Source of the DNA: Telopea speciosissima | Taxonomy: Eukaryota > Streptophyta > Magnoliopsida > Proteales > Proteaceae | Direction: 5' to 3' | Length of the DNA stretch: 64,000 bases | NCBI RefSeq assembly: GCF_018873765.1 | Contig: NC_057921.1 | Coordinates: 66,329,557-66,393,556, forward strand | Shown here: positions 34,279-46,312 of the stretch, one piece after another | Position numbering within the stretch: the first letter of the stretch is position 1 | Layout of the letters: each line of letters opens with the position of its first letter | Notes under the pieces: generated by a model | What the model was told of the DNA's origin: nothing | The model's input: the letters and a program-made list of their open reading frames with translations, nothing else | Database searches by the model: none | Made by a program: the position numbers and the translations under genes

Positions 34279-35445
34279 GGGGTGCAGTTACGATCACTTA
34301 GGCTATATTTACTATTACTCCCCTACTATTTTCTTTCCTTCTAATATTCCCCTACATTTAAAACTTATTCCTCTCCTTTTTCCCTATTGTTTTTAAATCG
34401 CTAAACTACCCCTGTTTTTTAACATGTTAACCGGCTCTCCCTTTTCTTTTCCTCCTCTTATTTCTTCTTTTTTCTTCTGCGAATAGGAAAGGCAACCCCA
34501 CCCTCAGCCTGCCCAGCCCATGCTTCTCTACCCTACAGCCCTAGAAGCGAAACAGTACCTTTATAACTTAAAAACATTTTAAAACCCCACAAACACAACC
34601 AGGACATACCAGTAGTGCAGTAAAAATTTAGAAATGGTAGAACCAGCAGATCAACTTCCTTGAGAACTCCATGTTGTTGGATCATGCCAATTTTGCTAAT
34701 TTGTTGAACACCAACGGAGGCAGTGTGTAGGTCAAAAAGATCTCAGGAAGGAAAAAATCTCTGTTTTGGTTTTGATAAATCAATTTGTTTCCATGTTTGT
34801 TTTTTTTCTTCTTTTGTGAAGATTTGATATTTGAGGAATCTATGATGCTTGTTTGGTAACTTGTTAATAATTAAAGTTTGGAAGCCCTCCGGAAGTTTGC
34901 GTTAACCTCATCTGCAACTTCATTTTTTTCTTCCTTTTAATTCGTTTAAACTTTCAAATATAGCAGAACATGGTGGAGTAGGAATATGTGTCGTGTTTTG
35001 TTGTTTGCTAAGACAAAATGGTTTGAAAATTGAAACTATAAAAGGTTATGTTTCTCTTCTTAGGGGTGTGTTTGTTGGATTTTAAAATGTCATCAAGTTA
35101 TCAAAGTTCTGTTTCTCTTCTTGGGCTTCCGGGTAGGGAGCATGGGCAGAGGCAGGGTGAAGGAGGGGTTAAGGAAGGAGGAAAGGGGGGGTGGGCGAGG
35201 TTGCAGACGGTGGGGCAGGGTTGCCTTTCTGTTCACAGAAGAAGAGGGAAGAAACAAAGAAAGAAGAAGAAGAAAAGGAAGAACCGGTTAACATATAAAA
35301 AGGAGGGGTAATTTAGTCATTTACAAACATGAGGGAAGAAGAAGAGATAAAAGTTTAAATGTAGGGGAGTATCCGAATAAAAGAAAATAGTAGGAGAATA
35401 ATAGTAAATATAACCTAAGTGTAAGGGAATGATAGCAATTGCCCC
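34279..35445. mobile_element. MULE inserted in the UGT copy 3 promoter
   Basis: Inverted ends begin GGGG(T/C)(G/A)CA and continue with 'cttaggctatatttactatt' and 'ccctacatttaaa', over 150 bp long. The target duplication is TATAGAGAT (34270-34278) and TATACAAAT (35446-35454), seven of nine equal. The unoccupied site is seen upstream of copy 2 (26382-26400), where 'tatatagagattgttggg' is continuous. The interior contains a G/A-rich region at 35130-35290. No transposase is seen. Confidence 0.88.
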
Positions 35446-35454
35446 TATACAAAT

Positions 35455-36740
35455 TGTTGGGTTTTACTTTTCTTTCTAAGTTTTAACTTTTAGTCTCTGA
35501 CTTCGTGGAGTCTATGGAGTTTCTAGGTTACAGTGACCCGAAAATCATGGATCTTACCTAGAAAAACAAAAAAGAAACTTGGATTAAGAGTATCTTATTT
35601 TTATTATAATAATTTAGGGAGCGCACCTCATGCATCTTCATGTCAACGCTCACTAAGAGGTCTCGAGTTCTCCGTCCAATAGTGAATCGTTATCACATTC
35701 AATTCACTATCCGTTTCAATTCCCTCCAACTCCTCACATAGGAGCAGAAATGATCACCCTATTCCCTACCCGAACACACTGCCCAAGGTGGGGTAGGGTG
35801 ATCATTTCTATTCCTATGTGAGGAATTGGAGGGAATTGGAACGGACAACGAATTGGAGGTGATACAAATTCCCCCTGTAGTGTTTCCATGGTCTGTGTGC
35901 CAAGTCTTGTTTGTCCCTTCTGTTATTATAATGATAATGGTGCACCTGACAAGTTTGGATCAGGAACCAGAATCGATCCATCAATTAATTTATTTTACAT
36001 TCTAACCTTATATACTAACATTAATGTATTATTATAATATTATTAAATACATGAGAATTTTTTTTTAAAAAAAATTATACTGCTTGGAATCATTTAGAAA
36101 TCGAAATTAGCAATCGGTCCTCCCATTAGTTAATGATCTTGGATCTCAAGTGTGGAATTGAATAACTTATTGGTCTTGTTTTGATCCAACCCCTTAAGAC
36201 TGGAATCTTTAAAGAACCGAACCCAGTTGACACCCCTACCAGTATGTTAAGGTTTGACGAAGGATTTTGAATTTAGCTCATCTCCAGGGAGGCGTACGTC
36301 CAAAGTGCATCCAGCGGTTGAGCTATGCCTCACATATCTCAATGCATGCCTAGGGATGTGTGCGACACAGCCCAATGACTAGCAGCGCCCTGGGCGTTCC
36401 CTGCTCCCTGGGCGTTCCCTGCTCCCTGAAGACGAGACGATCCTGATCCAAGGATTTCACAAGGAGGGCTGTGGGATCGAACAAGTCTCACATCCCCTTT
36501 TTTCACATGGACTTTCTAGTTTCTAGTGACCCGAGAGCCTTGGATTAAGAGCATTTTTTTCTTAATATAATAATTTGGAAAGTGTTTCCAATGAGATTGT
36601 CGGGTTGTGGTTTTCTCTTTCAAGCTACTACTGGACTCTCTGTCGACGTTTAGTGCTTCCATGGTCTGTTGCCCAGTTCTTGTTTCTCCGTTCTATTATT
36701 ATAATGATAATGGTGCTCCTCACGAGTTTGGATCAGCTCC
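35455..36740. repeat. Displaced UGT copy 3 upstream region with promoter modules
   Basis: Upstream-type modules ('ttgttgggttttac', 'tccatggtctg', 'cttctgttattataatgataatgg') are found at 35455-35520, 35878-35945 and 36598-36730. Between them are a hairpin element (35690-35873) and the right half of the hAT-like element (35955-36234). The region is the normal distal part of the UGT promoter, moved about 1.2 kb by the MULE. Confidence 0.65.
35690..35873. mobile_element. Palindromic MITE
   Basis: Imperfect inverted arms include 'ccgtttcaattccctcca', 'ctcacatagga' and 'agaaatgatcaccct', around a short loop near 35770-35785. The class is not assigned, and no target duplication was recognised. Confidence 0.7.
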
Positions 36741-36745
36741 CCCAC

Positions 36746-37110
36746 ATGTAAGGGTGTCAATTTTGGTTCAATATCGGGATTCGATTGATTAGGAATCAGA
36801 ATCAATCCACCAATGAATTTATTGGTCTGATTTTAAATCTACCGATATGTTATTGGTCTGGCTCCATATCTATTAATTAGAAACGATGAAACCAAATCAA
36901 ATTCCCATTCTAACCCTATATATTATATAATTCCTAAAATACAAGATCATGAAAGCTAAAGATCAAACCCTTTATTTTTTTCGTCTTTGAATTTTGGATG
37001 GTACCACTTGTCTCAAATACTATTTTATAAAATATTTGAATGTAAAATTAAAGGTTTATTTGAGATTGTTAATTTAAGAGCATACCTTAAAACAATCTTA
37101 ATTTATGAGA
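36746..37110. mobile_element. hAT-like element fragment (left half)
   Basis: Begins TAAGGGTGTCAATTTTGG and follows the same order as 14636-14875 and 16942-17050, without the MULE. It is the unoccupied counterpart of that insertion site. Confidence 0.55.
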
Positions 37111-37133
37111 GGGATAGTGTTCCTACTTAAAAT

Positions 37134-37389
37134 AATCCTTACTTTTGGGACCATTTTTTGACAATATGGCAAATACAACCATATGTTAAAGTAAGGTTAT
37201 AAATAATAAGAAGAAAGTTTTTGTAGGTGACTGTACTGCCCAAGCCCAGACACAGAGGGAGGGGGGGAAATAACCGCTCTGCCCCCATGAAAGGTGGAAA
37301 TCCATCACCCCAAGATGCCAACATGCATGCTCTCGTTTGCCCATGTGTACGTAGGGGCCACGCTCCCTCATAGAGAATACCAACCCTAA
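37134..37389. repeat. Distal 3' flank of UGT copy 4 (paralogous to 43535-43710)
   Basis: Shared words are 'gggaccat', 'caaccatatgttaaagta', 'ggttataaataata', 'gaagaaagttt' and 'catgtgtacgtagg'. The homology is split by the MULE at 37399 and continues at 39360. Confidence 0.75.
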
Positions 37390-37398
37390 AATATAATA

Positions 37399-39265
<1,867 letters not shown>

Positions 39266-39274
39266 AATATAATA

Positions 39275-39637
39275 ATGACAAAAGTTTGATGACACACCTG
39301 GTAACTAAGGGAGTCTATGGTTTGGAGCAATACATCACATAAATGGAATTATTATTCCCTCTATATATGAGGTTTGTAGGACCATTGTTTCACAATATCA
39401 TAAACACAACCATAGAGAATTACAAAATAGATAAATCAAAGGATTAGGTCTCCCTTCACCGATGACAAAAATAGATGATGCGATGCTATGATTGGACATT
39501 GGAATCATCATTAACTCTCGTCCACTATTATTATTTATGGTTTGACGAAATACACTTCTCCAATCCATTCAGAGGGTGAGATTGGTGGATGAAGAGAATC
39601 TTTCTTCACCAAGGGTAGAGAGAAATTGGATCGGAGA
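39275..39637. repeat. Proximal 3' flank of UGT copy 4
   Basis: From about 39360 it is collinear with the flanks of copies 1 and 2 ('aaacacaaccatagag', 'caaatagataaatcaa', 'gaaatacacttctcc'). Confidence 0.75.
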
Positions 39638-41077
39638 TCAAATGGCAACGTGAGTTTTCCACTTCTGTGCCACCTCTAATAGTGCTTTTGGTGTGTACCC
39701 ATCCTCAGAGAGAACCTGCTTAGCTGTAGCCTGGAGTTCTTTCATCCGCTTTTGAATTCTCTTTCCTTCATCTCCTTCCATGAGGCATTTAATAATGGCC
39801 GCAATCTCAGCTCGTCCCACTACTCCATTTTCCTCTGCTTTGGGCTTGATTGCCACCTTCAAATCCTCCACCAGCAGTTGAGAATTCATTCTCTGTTCTG
39901 CAAAGAGAGGCCACGCAATGAAAGGCACACCATGTACCACGCTCTCGATGATTGAGTTCCACCCGCAGTGGGTGATGAACCCTCCGGTCGAACCATGGCT
40001 AAGCACTCGTACTTGAGGAGCCCATGAAGGCACCACTAAGCCCCTCCCTTTTGTCCTCTCCAAGAACCCCTCAGGCAAGAAATCAAATGGGTCTTGTATG
40101 CTTCGAGGATTAAAGTAGCAGGCATTTGATTTGTTTTGAACTGGGCTCTTGATGACCCATAAAAATTGTTGCTCACTCAGCTCCAATCCAAAGGCCAATT
40201 CGGTTTGCTGTTCCATGGAGAGGGTCCCACCACTCCCAAAGGATACGAATAGAACCGAACCGGTTGGCTGGTCGTCCAACCAACGCAGACATTCCACATC
40301 ATCATCATCGGCCCCAGCCTTCAAACCCTTCCTGATGAGCGGTCCAATCGGGTAGACCGGTGGGATGGTTGGGTCCGACCCATCGTTCAAAGCCTTGATA
40401 GCGCGTCCTTCCACGCCATCGAAGCTATTTAGCAGAATACCCTGAGCCATCCTATAACGTTTGTAGTGGTAGAGACACGACTTGTAGGCATCGTTGCTTC
40501 TATCCTGCAATGGAGACGTCAAATTAGCTGGAAGAATCGGGACACAACCGGGTAATTTGAGTGGTTCGGGCATGTCTCTGTACTCTCCACTGTACATCTC
40601 ATCCATCTTTGGGACATGGAGTGTCAACGAAAGAAGCAGAGCATCAGCTGAGAAGAAGAGGTATGGGGGAATATTGAGTTCGTTGGCCACATCGAAAGCA
40701 TCAGTGCTGAAGGAATCAACTACCATGGCAACGATGTGATGAGTTGCAGAAATGTTGTTTAAGGTTTCACGGAGAGAATTGAGGGAACGAGAAGTTGTTT
40801 GGTTGATGATGGTTTCAAGCCTGGCATCATCGGGTAGGTCAGAGAAATCGACAGGGGTGAGATAGATGTAATTGATGGATTGAGGGAGGGCATCAAAGAC
40901 ATCTTGCTGAGCTTTGGCAGGGTTACCGTCGTTTGGGATGGTGAAGGTGACGGCGAAGTTTTGGAGAATGAGTCGTTTGGCGAGCTCGGTGAGAGGGATG
41001 ATATGGCCAATCCCTGGACTGGGTAGAAGGATAACAAGGGGAAGAGCTTGTTGGTCAGTAATTGGTGCTTCTTCCAT
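39638..41077 (-). CDS. UGT72B-type UDP-glucosyltransferase, array copy 4
   Basis: Intact, intronless, 479 residues, with the His in GIGHIIPLTE, the Asp in VVDSFSTD, and the full PSPG box (HCGWNS to FAEQ). The first ATG of the frame has the common context ACCATGG. It shares blocks with copy 2 ('ILQNF', 'PQSIN', 'LSEQQF') and with copy 3 ('DRSNDAY', 'VVHGVPFIAW'). Distinct changes include 'SIIESV' in the PSPG box (others have SILE or STLE) and 'QQTELAFG'. Function as in copy 1. Confidence 0.95.
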   Translation of the reverse strand: MEEAPITDQQALPLVILLPSPGIGHIIPLTELAKRLILQNFAVTFTIPNDGNPAKAQQDVFDALPQSINYIYLTPVDFSDLPDDARLETIINQTTSRSLNSLRETLNNISATHHIVAMVVDSFSTDAFDVANELNIPPYLFFSADALLLSLTLHVPKMDEMYSGEYRDMPEPLKLPGCVPILPANLTSPLQDRSNDAYKSCLYHYKRYRMAQGILLNSFDGVEGRAIKALNDGSDPTIPPVYPIGPLIRKGLKAGADDDDVECLRWLDDQPTGSVLFVSFGSGGTLSMEQQTELAFGLELSEQQFLWVIKSPVQNKSNACYFNPRSIQDPFDFLPEGFLERTKGRGLVVPSWAPQVRVLSHGSTGGFITHCGWNSIIESVVHGVPFIAWPLFAEQRMNSQLLVEDLKVAIKPKAEENGVVGRAEIAAIIKCLMEGDEGKRIQKRMKELQATAKQVLSEDGYTPKALLEVAQKWKTHVAI

Positions 41078-41164
41078 GGTGGTGGCTTCTCTGCAAGTTG
41101 TGTTGTTGACGGAGCAAATGGTGTGACTTGGGGCAAAGCGAGAGTGAAGAGATGAGATGGGCTG

Positions 41165-41173
41165 CTTATATAG
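41165..41173 (-). promoter_or_regulatory. TATA box of UGT copy 4
   Basis: CTATATAAG on the minus strand about 90 bp upstream of the ATG, at the same place as in copies 2 and 3. Confidence 0.65.
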
Positions 41174-41567
41174 AGATTGTTGGGTTAACTTTTTTGAGCT
41201 GGTTCAGAACGGTTGTTAACCTTCTTGAGTACGCGTGCACTTTGTCCCGAAAAACAAAAATCATTACTTTGTCTCTGTGGTTGTGCTCTAACCCTTTTGA
41301 GCTACTGTGTGTACTTCTTTCCAAAAGAAAGTTTGAACTATTAGTCTGTGGTCCTGCGCCGGGAAAAGGATTGCTCTCCGCATGGGAACGGGTGGGGACA
41401 AATCTGGCCTTCTATAGGACTGTGGAATTGGGAACCGCCTCTAGGATGTGGGACCCACGCCCCACATGGAGGGGTCAGATCTATCTTCTTTTTTTTGTTT
41501 GATAATTTGTCAGATCTATCTACGCTCGCTGATCCGGACTCGCCTACGCCCATGAATTCTGGTGGTC

Positions 41568-41570
<3 letters not shown>

Positions 41571-41602
<32 letters not shown>

Positions 41603-41682
41603 ATAGTTGGGCCCAAGGAGCGTTGAACTCATGACCTCTTCTTTACGAGGCGTTGGTTTTTGCCAACTGAGCAACCCGCTTG
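41571..41682 (-). mobile_element. tRNA-derived SINE or retro-tRNA relic
   Basis: On the minus strand an A-box-like 'GCTCAGTTGG' is followed by 'CTCGTAA', which resembles a Thr(CGT) anticodon loop, then by a B-box-like 'GAGTTCAA', and after about 20 bp by an A-tract of 31 bases (41571-41601). Plant SINEs have this layout. No acceptor-stem pairing is kept, so it is not a working tRNA. No clear target duplication is seen. Confidence 0.65.
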
Positions 41683-41715
41683 AGGTTGTCTTGTTTGTTT
41701 TAATAGGAAAATGAT

Positions 41716-42319
41716 TGTTGGGCTTTACTTATCTTTCAAGTTTTAATTTTTAGTTTATGTGCTTCCACCATGGTTTTAGTGCACGGTATCGGAATAAGTA
41801 TCGTTAACTTGCAAGATCGATACGATACTGTTATAATATCAGCCTCGATCGATTGTATTAGATAAAAATATCCCTAAATCTTCTTTAAAATATGAGTTTA
41901 CAGACCATTTTACCTATTGTCTTTACTGTGCTAGTGATATGATATCGGCACAGTATTGGTATCAGTGACTAGCAAAATTGATACGTATCACCTGATACGT
42001 GCGATGCAATATCAACACTGAGAACCATGGCTTCTATGCTATCTGTCAACCATATGGGTGTCAAAAAAAACCCGGCCAACTCGAGCCCGCTCAAACCTTC
42101 CCTGAGCCCGGATAGGCTGGGTCAAGCTTGGGGATAAGCAAGGGTCAAGGTGGGTTTGATATTTGTATGACCCTGGCAAGACTGGACTGGACCTGGATTG
42201 AGACCTCAACCTTGGCAGAGCCAACCCGACCCTCTATTATATAATATATTTTTATACAACAACATTGAAGATGTGCTTTGATGCAATGGTCACATAACCA
42301 ATTAGTTATGGTCATGAAA
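41716..42319. repeat. UGT copy 4 upstream module and hAT-like fragment
   Basis: 41716-41770 repeats the promoter module 'ttgttgggctttacttatc'. 42050-42240 begins 'tgggtgtcaaaaaaaaccc' and is rich in 'gacc/ggtc' words like hAT termini, but the matching right end was not found. 41780-42030 contains 'gatacgat/atcgtatc'-type words resembling another diverged element. Confidence 0.45.
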
Positions 42320-43060
42320 ACCTGCTCTTGCAAATGCATTTTGGATGTCTAACTGTCGAAATACCCATCCATTTGAGACTGCAATTGACAACACAATTCT
42401 TATAATTGCAGGCTTGATAACGACATTGAACATGTCAAAGTGATGCATACCTTCACGTTGATGGAACCCTTAAGTCACTAGACGTGCTCTATACAGATTA
42501 ATCGACCCAACTGAATTTCTCTTGATGCGATATACCCATTTGTTGCCCATTAAAATTATTGATGGTTCAAACGAAATCAACTACCACGTGCCATTTTTAA
42601 AGAGAACATTGAACTCGTCAGTCATCGCTATACCCTCCATTTAGGATGTTTACTAGCCTTGGTGTAGGAAGTGGGCTCTTCATCAATTGGGGCCAAATCC
42701 GATAGCAACACAGTGGATATTGGGTGGTTGGTGGCCATTAAGTTCAATTTTGCCACTGGTTTTGTAACATCAGACGGAAGCCGTGTCATCATTGGATGAG
42801 GTACCCGTGCTTGTGGCTGGGTCACGGTTGGTAGGGCTTGCACCATAGTGCTATCATGTGGGACAACGGCAAGTGGGTTTTGTTGTGGGGGTATTGGTGA
42901 TAGAAGTTGGTTTTCGTGGTGGAGTTTTTGATATAATTTTGTCACTTGTGACAATAAGAGGATCGGAGACTCTGTGAATTGGTTGGTTGGTTGGGATTAA
43001 AAGTGGTTTTGATGATGGCATATGGAAAAAGGGTTTCATCAAATGTGACATGTCGTGATG
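42320..43060 (-). mobile_element. Old Copia relic
   Basis: Minus-strand translations match the Copia linker between integrase and reverse transcriptase (HVTFDETLFPY, PIDEEPTSYTKA) and the start of the reverse transcriptase ending in QLDIQNAF. It is heavily broken, has no LTRs, and is much older than the Copia element at 2957-7648. It abuts the transporter-gene fragment at 43060. Confidence 0.75.
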
Positions 43061-43172
43061 TGTTGTCGCTACTGAAGACCTTGAAACAGTTTGCATCAAG
43101 GTTACCAGCTTCCTTATAGAAGAAAATGGCACCCAGGAAGTCGTGTTGTAGAGAAACATTGGGAGTATAATA
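43060..43172 (-). pseudogene. Fragment of the GABA-transporter last exon
   Basis: The DNA closely matches parts of 46318-46490 in the intact transporter: 'gctactgaag.ccttgaaac', 'ttgcatcaagg', 'ccttatagaag' and 'gttgtagaga.gcattgggagta'. The translation keeps LPMFLYN and then, with a frame change, FLGA.FSSIR-like residues. An internal part of about 80 bp is missing. It lies upstream of UGT copy 4 in the same orientation as the intact transporter lies upstream of copy 5. Confidence 0.8.
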
Positions 43173-43987
43173 TATAATATATATATATTCCAACGTTTTT
43201 AGACCCAGGAAGAAGAGGTTTATTTTAGTAGGAAGGGAAATTTCATCAATATATAATATATTTTAACGTTTTTAATCCCAGATTAACAAAATGGGTTTAC
43301 TTATTAATTATTTTGAAAAGCAAAGATGATATACATAAATATCCAAAATTTATGAGTAATTTTGTAATTACATGATATCTCAAGGGAGGTACATGTACAT
43401 TACCAAAAAAAAATCAGCTTGGACTGATATGTTTTTTTTTTAATAAGAAGCTTGGACTGGAATTTGATGCATGAATAAAAGTGATGGAGCTTGAGATTAT
43501 TAGGTGAGGAGATAACATCCTAAAGATACAGATTTTGGGACCATTATTTTTCAATATGACAAATTCAACCATATGTTAAAGTATGGTTATAAATAATACG
43601 AAGAAAGTTTTTTGTAGGTGAGTGTTTCGCCCAAGATGCTAATGCGCATGTTTTCATTTGCTCATGTGTACGTAGGAGCCACGCTCTCCCATAAAGAACA
43701 CATACCATAAACAAAAATCCTCACCATTGTCATCTTTTTTTTTGAAAGTGTATATAGTACTCTAGAACACAAACACATACAAAATAGATAAATCGAAGGA
43801 TTAAGTTTCCTTTCACCAATGATGGAAAATATAAGATGTGACGCTAGGATTGGAGACTGGATTCATCTTTAACTCCCTCCCGTGAAGTTCATGGTCTAAA
43901 ATATCCTTATCCAATCATAGAAAGGGTCAAATGGGTGGATGAAGAGATTCTTTCTTCCCCAAGGGTGGAGAGAAATTGGATTGTAGA
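43173..43987. repeat. 3' flank of UGT copy 5
   Basis: 43535-43710 pairs with 37134-37330. 43790-43987 is a diverged version of the other proximal UGT flanks. 43180-43330 is AT-rich with 'atataatatattttaacg' repeated. No gene is present. Confidence 0.6.
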
Positions 43988-45424
43988 TCAAATGGCAACG
44001 TGAGACTTCCACTTTTGTGCCACCTCCGAGAGTGATTTTGATGTGTACGCATCCTCAGAGAGAGCCTTCTCTGCTAGATCCTGGAAGACTCTCATCTGCT
44101 TTCGAATTCTCTTTCCTTCTTCTCCTTCCATGAGGCATTTCACAGTGGTCGCAATTTCAATTCGCCCCACTACTCCATTTTCTTCTACTTTGGGCCTGAG
44201 TGCCACCTTCAAATCCTCCACCAGCATCTTTGAGTTCATCCTCTGTTCTGCAAAGAGAGGCCACGCAATCAAGGGCACACCATGTACCACGCTCTCAAGG
44301 GTAGAGTTCCACCCGCAGTGGGTGATGAACCCTCCGGTCGAACCATGGCTAAGCACTTGTACTTGAGGGGCCCATGAAGACACCACTATACCCCTCCCTT
44401 TGGTCCTCTCCAAGAACCCTTCAGGCAAGAAAGCAAATGGGTCTTGTATGCTTCGGGCATTAAAGTAGGAGGCATTTGCTGAGGATTGAATTGGGCTCTT
44501 GATGACCCATAAAAAATTTTTCTCACTCAGCTCCAATCCTAAGGCCAATTCGGTTTGCTGCTCCATGGAGAGGGTCCCACCACTCCCAAAGGACACAAAT
44601 AGAACCGAACCGGTTGGCTGGTCGTCCAACCACCTCAGACATTTCAGATCATCATTGACTTCAGCCTTCAAACCCTTCCGGATGAGCGGTCCAACCGGGT
44701 AGACCGGTGGGATGGTTGGATCCGACCCATCCTTCAAAGCCTTGAGAGCGCCTCTTTCCAGGCCCGGGAAGGTATTTATGAGAATACCCTCAGCCATCCT
44801 ATAACGTTTGGACTGGTAGAGACACAACTGATAGGCATCGTTGTTGCTACTTTCTTGCAACGGATCCGGCAAATCAGTTCCAAGAATCGGCACACACCCG
44901 GGCAATTTCAGTGGCTCAGGCATGTCTCTAAACTCTCCACTGTACATCTCATGGAGCTTTGGCAGATGGAGCGTCAATGAAAGACACATAGCTGTGGAGG
45001 GAAAGAAGAGGTAAGGGGAAATATGGAATTCCTTGGCTATATCGAAAGCATCAGTGCTTAGGATATCGACAACTAATGCAGCGATGCGATAAATTGCGGA
45101 GAAGAGCTTCAAGGTTTCACGGAGAGAATTGAGGGAACGAGAAATTGTTAGGGTGATGCGGGTTTCAATCATGGAATCATGGGGTAGGTCAGAGAAATCG
45201 ACAGGGGTGAGATAGATGTAATTGATGGATTTAGGGAGGGAATCAAGGATATCTTGCTGTGCTTTGGAAGGGTTACCGTCGGTTGGGATGATGAAGGTGA
45301 CGGCGAATTTGTGGATGAGGATGAGTCGTTTGGCGAACTCGGCGAGAGGGATAATGTGTCCAATTCCTGGACTGGGTAGAAGGATAAGACGGGGAGTTTG
45401 TTGATCAGTTCTTGCTTCTTCCAT
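43988..45424 (-). CDS. UGT72B-type UDP-glucosyltransferase, array copy 5 (most diverged)
   Basis: Intact and intronless, 478 residues. The His in GIGHIIPLAE, the Asp in VVDILSTD and the PSPG box with HCGWNSTLES are kept. It differs from the others in the acceptor-binding half: 'KLFSAIYRIAALVVD', 'FHISPYLFFPSTAM' (others have FFSADALL), 'LGTDLPDPLQESSNN' and 'INTFPGLERGALKAL'. These changes near the acceptor pocket suggest a different substrate range. The upstream ATG at 45463 would add 13 residues; the start at 45424 matches the paralogues. It is the copy nearest the single-copy region and may represent the oldest branch. Confidence 0.95.
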   Translation of the reverse strand: MEEARTDQQTPRLILLPSPGIGHIIPLAEFAKRLILIHKFAVTFIIPTDGNPSKAQQDILDSLPKSINYIYLTPVDFSDLPHDSMIETRITLTISRSLNSLRETLKLFSAIYRIAALVVDILSTDAFDIAKEFHISPYLFFPSTAMCLSLTLHLPKLHEMYSGEFRDMPEPLKLPGCVPILGTDLPDPLQESSNNDAYQLCLYQSKRYRMAEGILINTFPGLERGALKALKDGSDPTIPPVYPVGPLIRKGLKAEVNDDLKCLRWLDDQPTGSVLFVSFGSGGTLSMEQQTELALGLELSEKNFLWVIKSPIQSSANASYFNARSIQDPFAFLPEGFLERTKGRGIVVSSWAPQVQVLSHGSTGGFITHCGWNSTLESVVHGVPLIAWPLFAEQRMNSKMLVEDLKVALRPKVEENGVVGRIEIATTVKCLMEGEEGKRIRKQMRVFQDLAEKALSEDAYTSKSLSEVAQKWKSHVAI

Positions 45425-45629
45425 GGTGCTGCTGGCTACTCTGCAAAAAAAGTTGTTGAACATTACAATGTTACAGTATTAGCTCTCTTTGAACAATTTG
45501 GTACAAGAGAATTCAAAGAAGGGATTCTACTACTACTTCGAGAGAGGGTAGTAGCTAGTAATTAACCTCCTAGAATTTACAGAGATAACAAGAACATAAC
45601 GAACCAATTCTTTGAATCCTCCTCCTCTG

Positions 45630-45637
45630 TTTTTATA
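45630..45637 (-). promoter_or_regulatory. Possible TATA box of UGT copy 5
   Basis: TATAAAAA on the minus strand about 205 bp upstream of the ATG. The flank up to 45800 is unlike those of copies 1-4, so this gene has its own proximal promoter. The UGT module ('tctctgtcgtcgtgctcc') appears farther up at 45845-45890. Confidence 0.5.
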
Positions 45638-45934
45638 CAACCACACCATACCAAACTGACTAACCAATTCTTTGAATCATCTCAACTCCTAATAACTAAA
45701 TCCTGTTACTTAACATAATCCCCTAAGTTGGCGGGTCTACCACCTTGACTGTTCTTGAGTCATATAACAATCAAGGACCGAATTGGGGCAAACCGAAGGT
45801 GAAGAGATCGATGGGGGTTTTGCTTCTGTTATTTCAATTTTCAACTTTAGTATCTCTGTCGTCGTGCTCCTACGGTCTCTGCCGGCGGGGGCTTGTTTGT
45901 TTAACCTCCTAGTTGATGGAGAGCAATTGCAGTA

Positions 45935-46175
45935 AAAATTTAATTATGTTCATGTATCTTTTCCCTGATCTCATGGTCGGTTACAAATGCTACAAGTGCC
46001 CACACTAGTTAGAATCATGTCTATCTATGCCTTCATACCTGTAATTGCATTATATTCATCATCACAAGTTACAATTTATGACCCAGTAAGTAACCCATCT
46101 ACTGGCCAAATGAACCTCTCCATCCGACCTCAGTGGAATATGTTACAGAAAATTCGTATAATTCCCTTTGAAACT
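45935..46175. repeat. Segment diverged-duplicated at 55031-55360
   Basis: Shared words in order are 'cctgatctcatggt', 'agtgcccacac', 'tctatgcc', 'atcatcac', 'ctacaatt/gttacaattt' and 'acccatctactggc'. It lies just past the 3' end of the transporter gene. Confidence 0.7.
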
Positions 46176-46312
46176 AATTTGCAGAAGACACAGACAGAGA
46201 GTCTTGTTTTAACTTCTCAATGTGTTGTGTCTTGAAGCAGCCATCAAAGAATTACAAGTGCTTCTTGTCACAGCAGTAATTCTTGCATGAAAATGGATCC
46301 TTGTAGACATGA

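Noticed and set aside
35048-35311. Plus frame with Lys/Arg-rich end
   Set aside because: It lies within the promoter MULE and is low-complexity. I do not recognise any gene.
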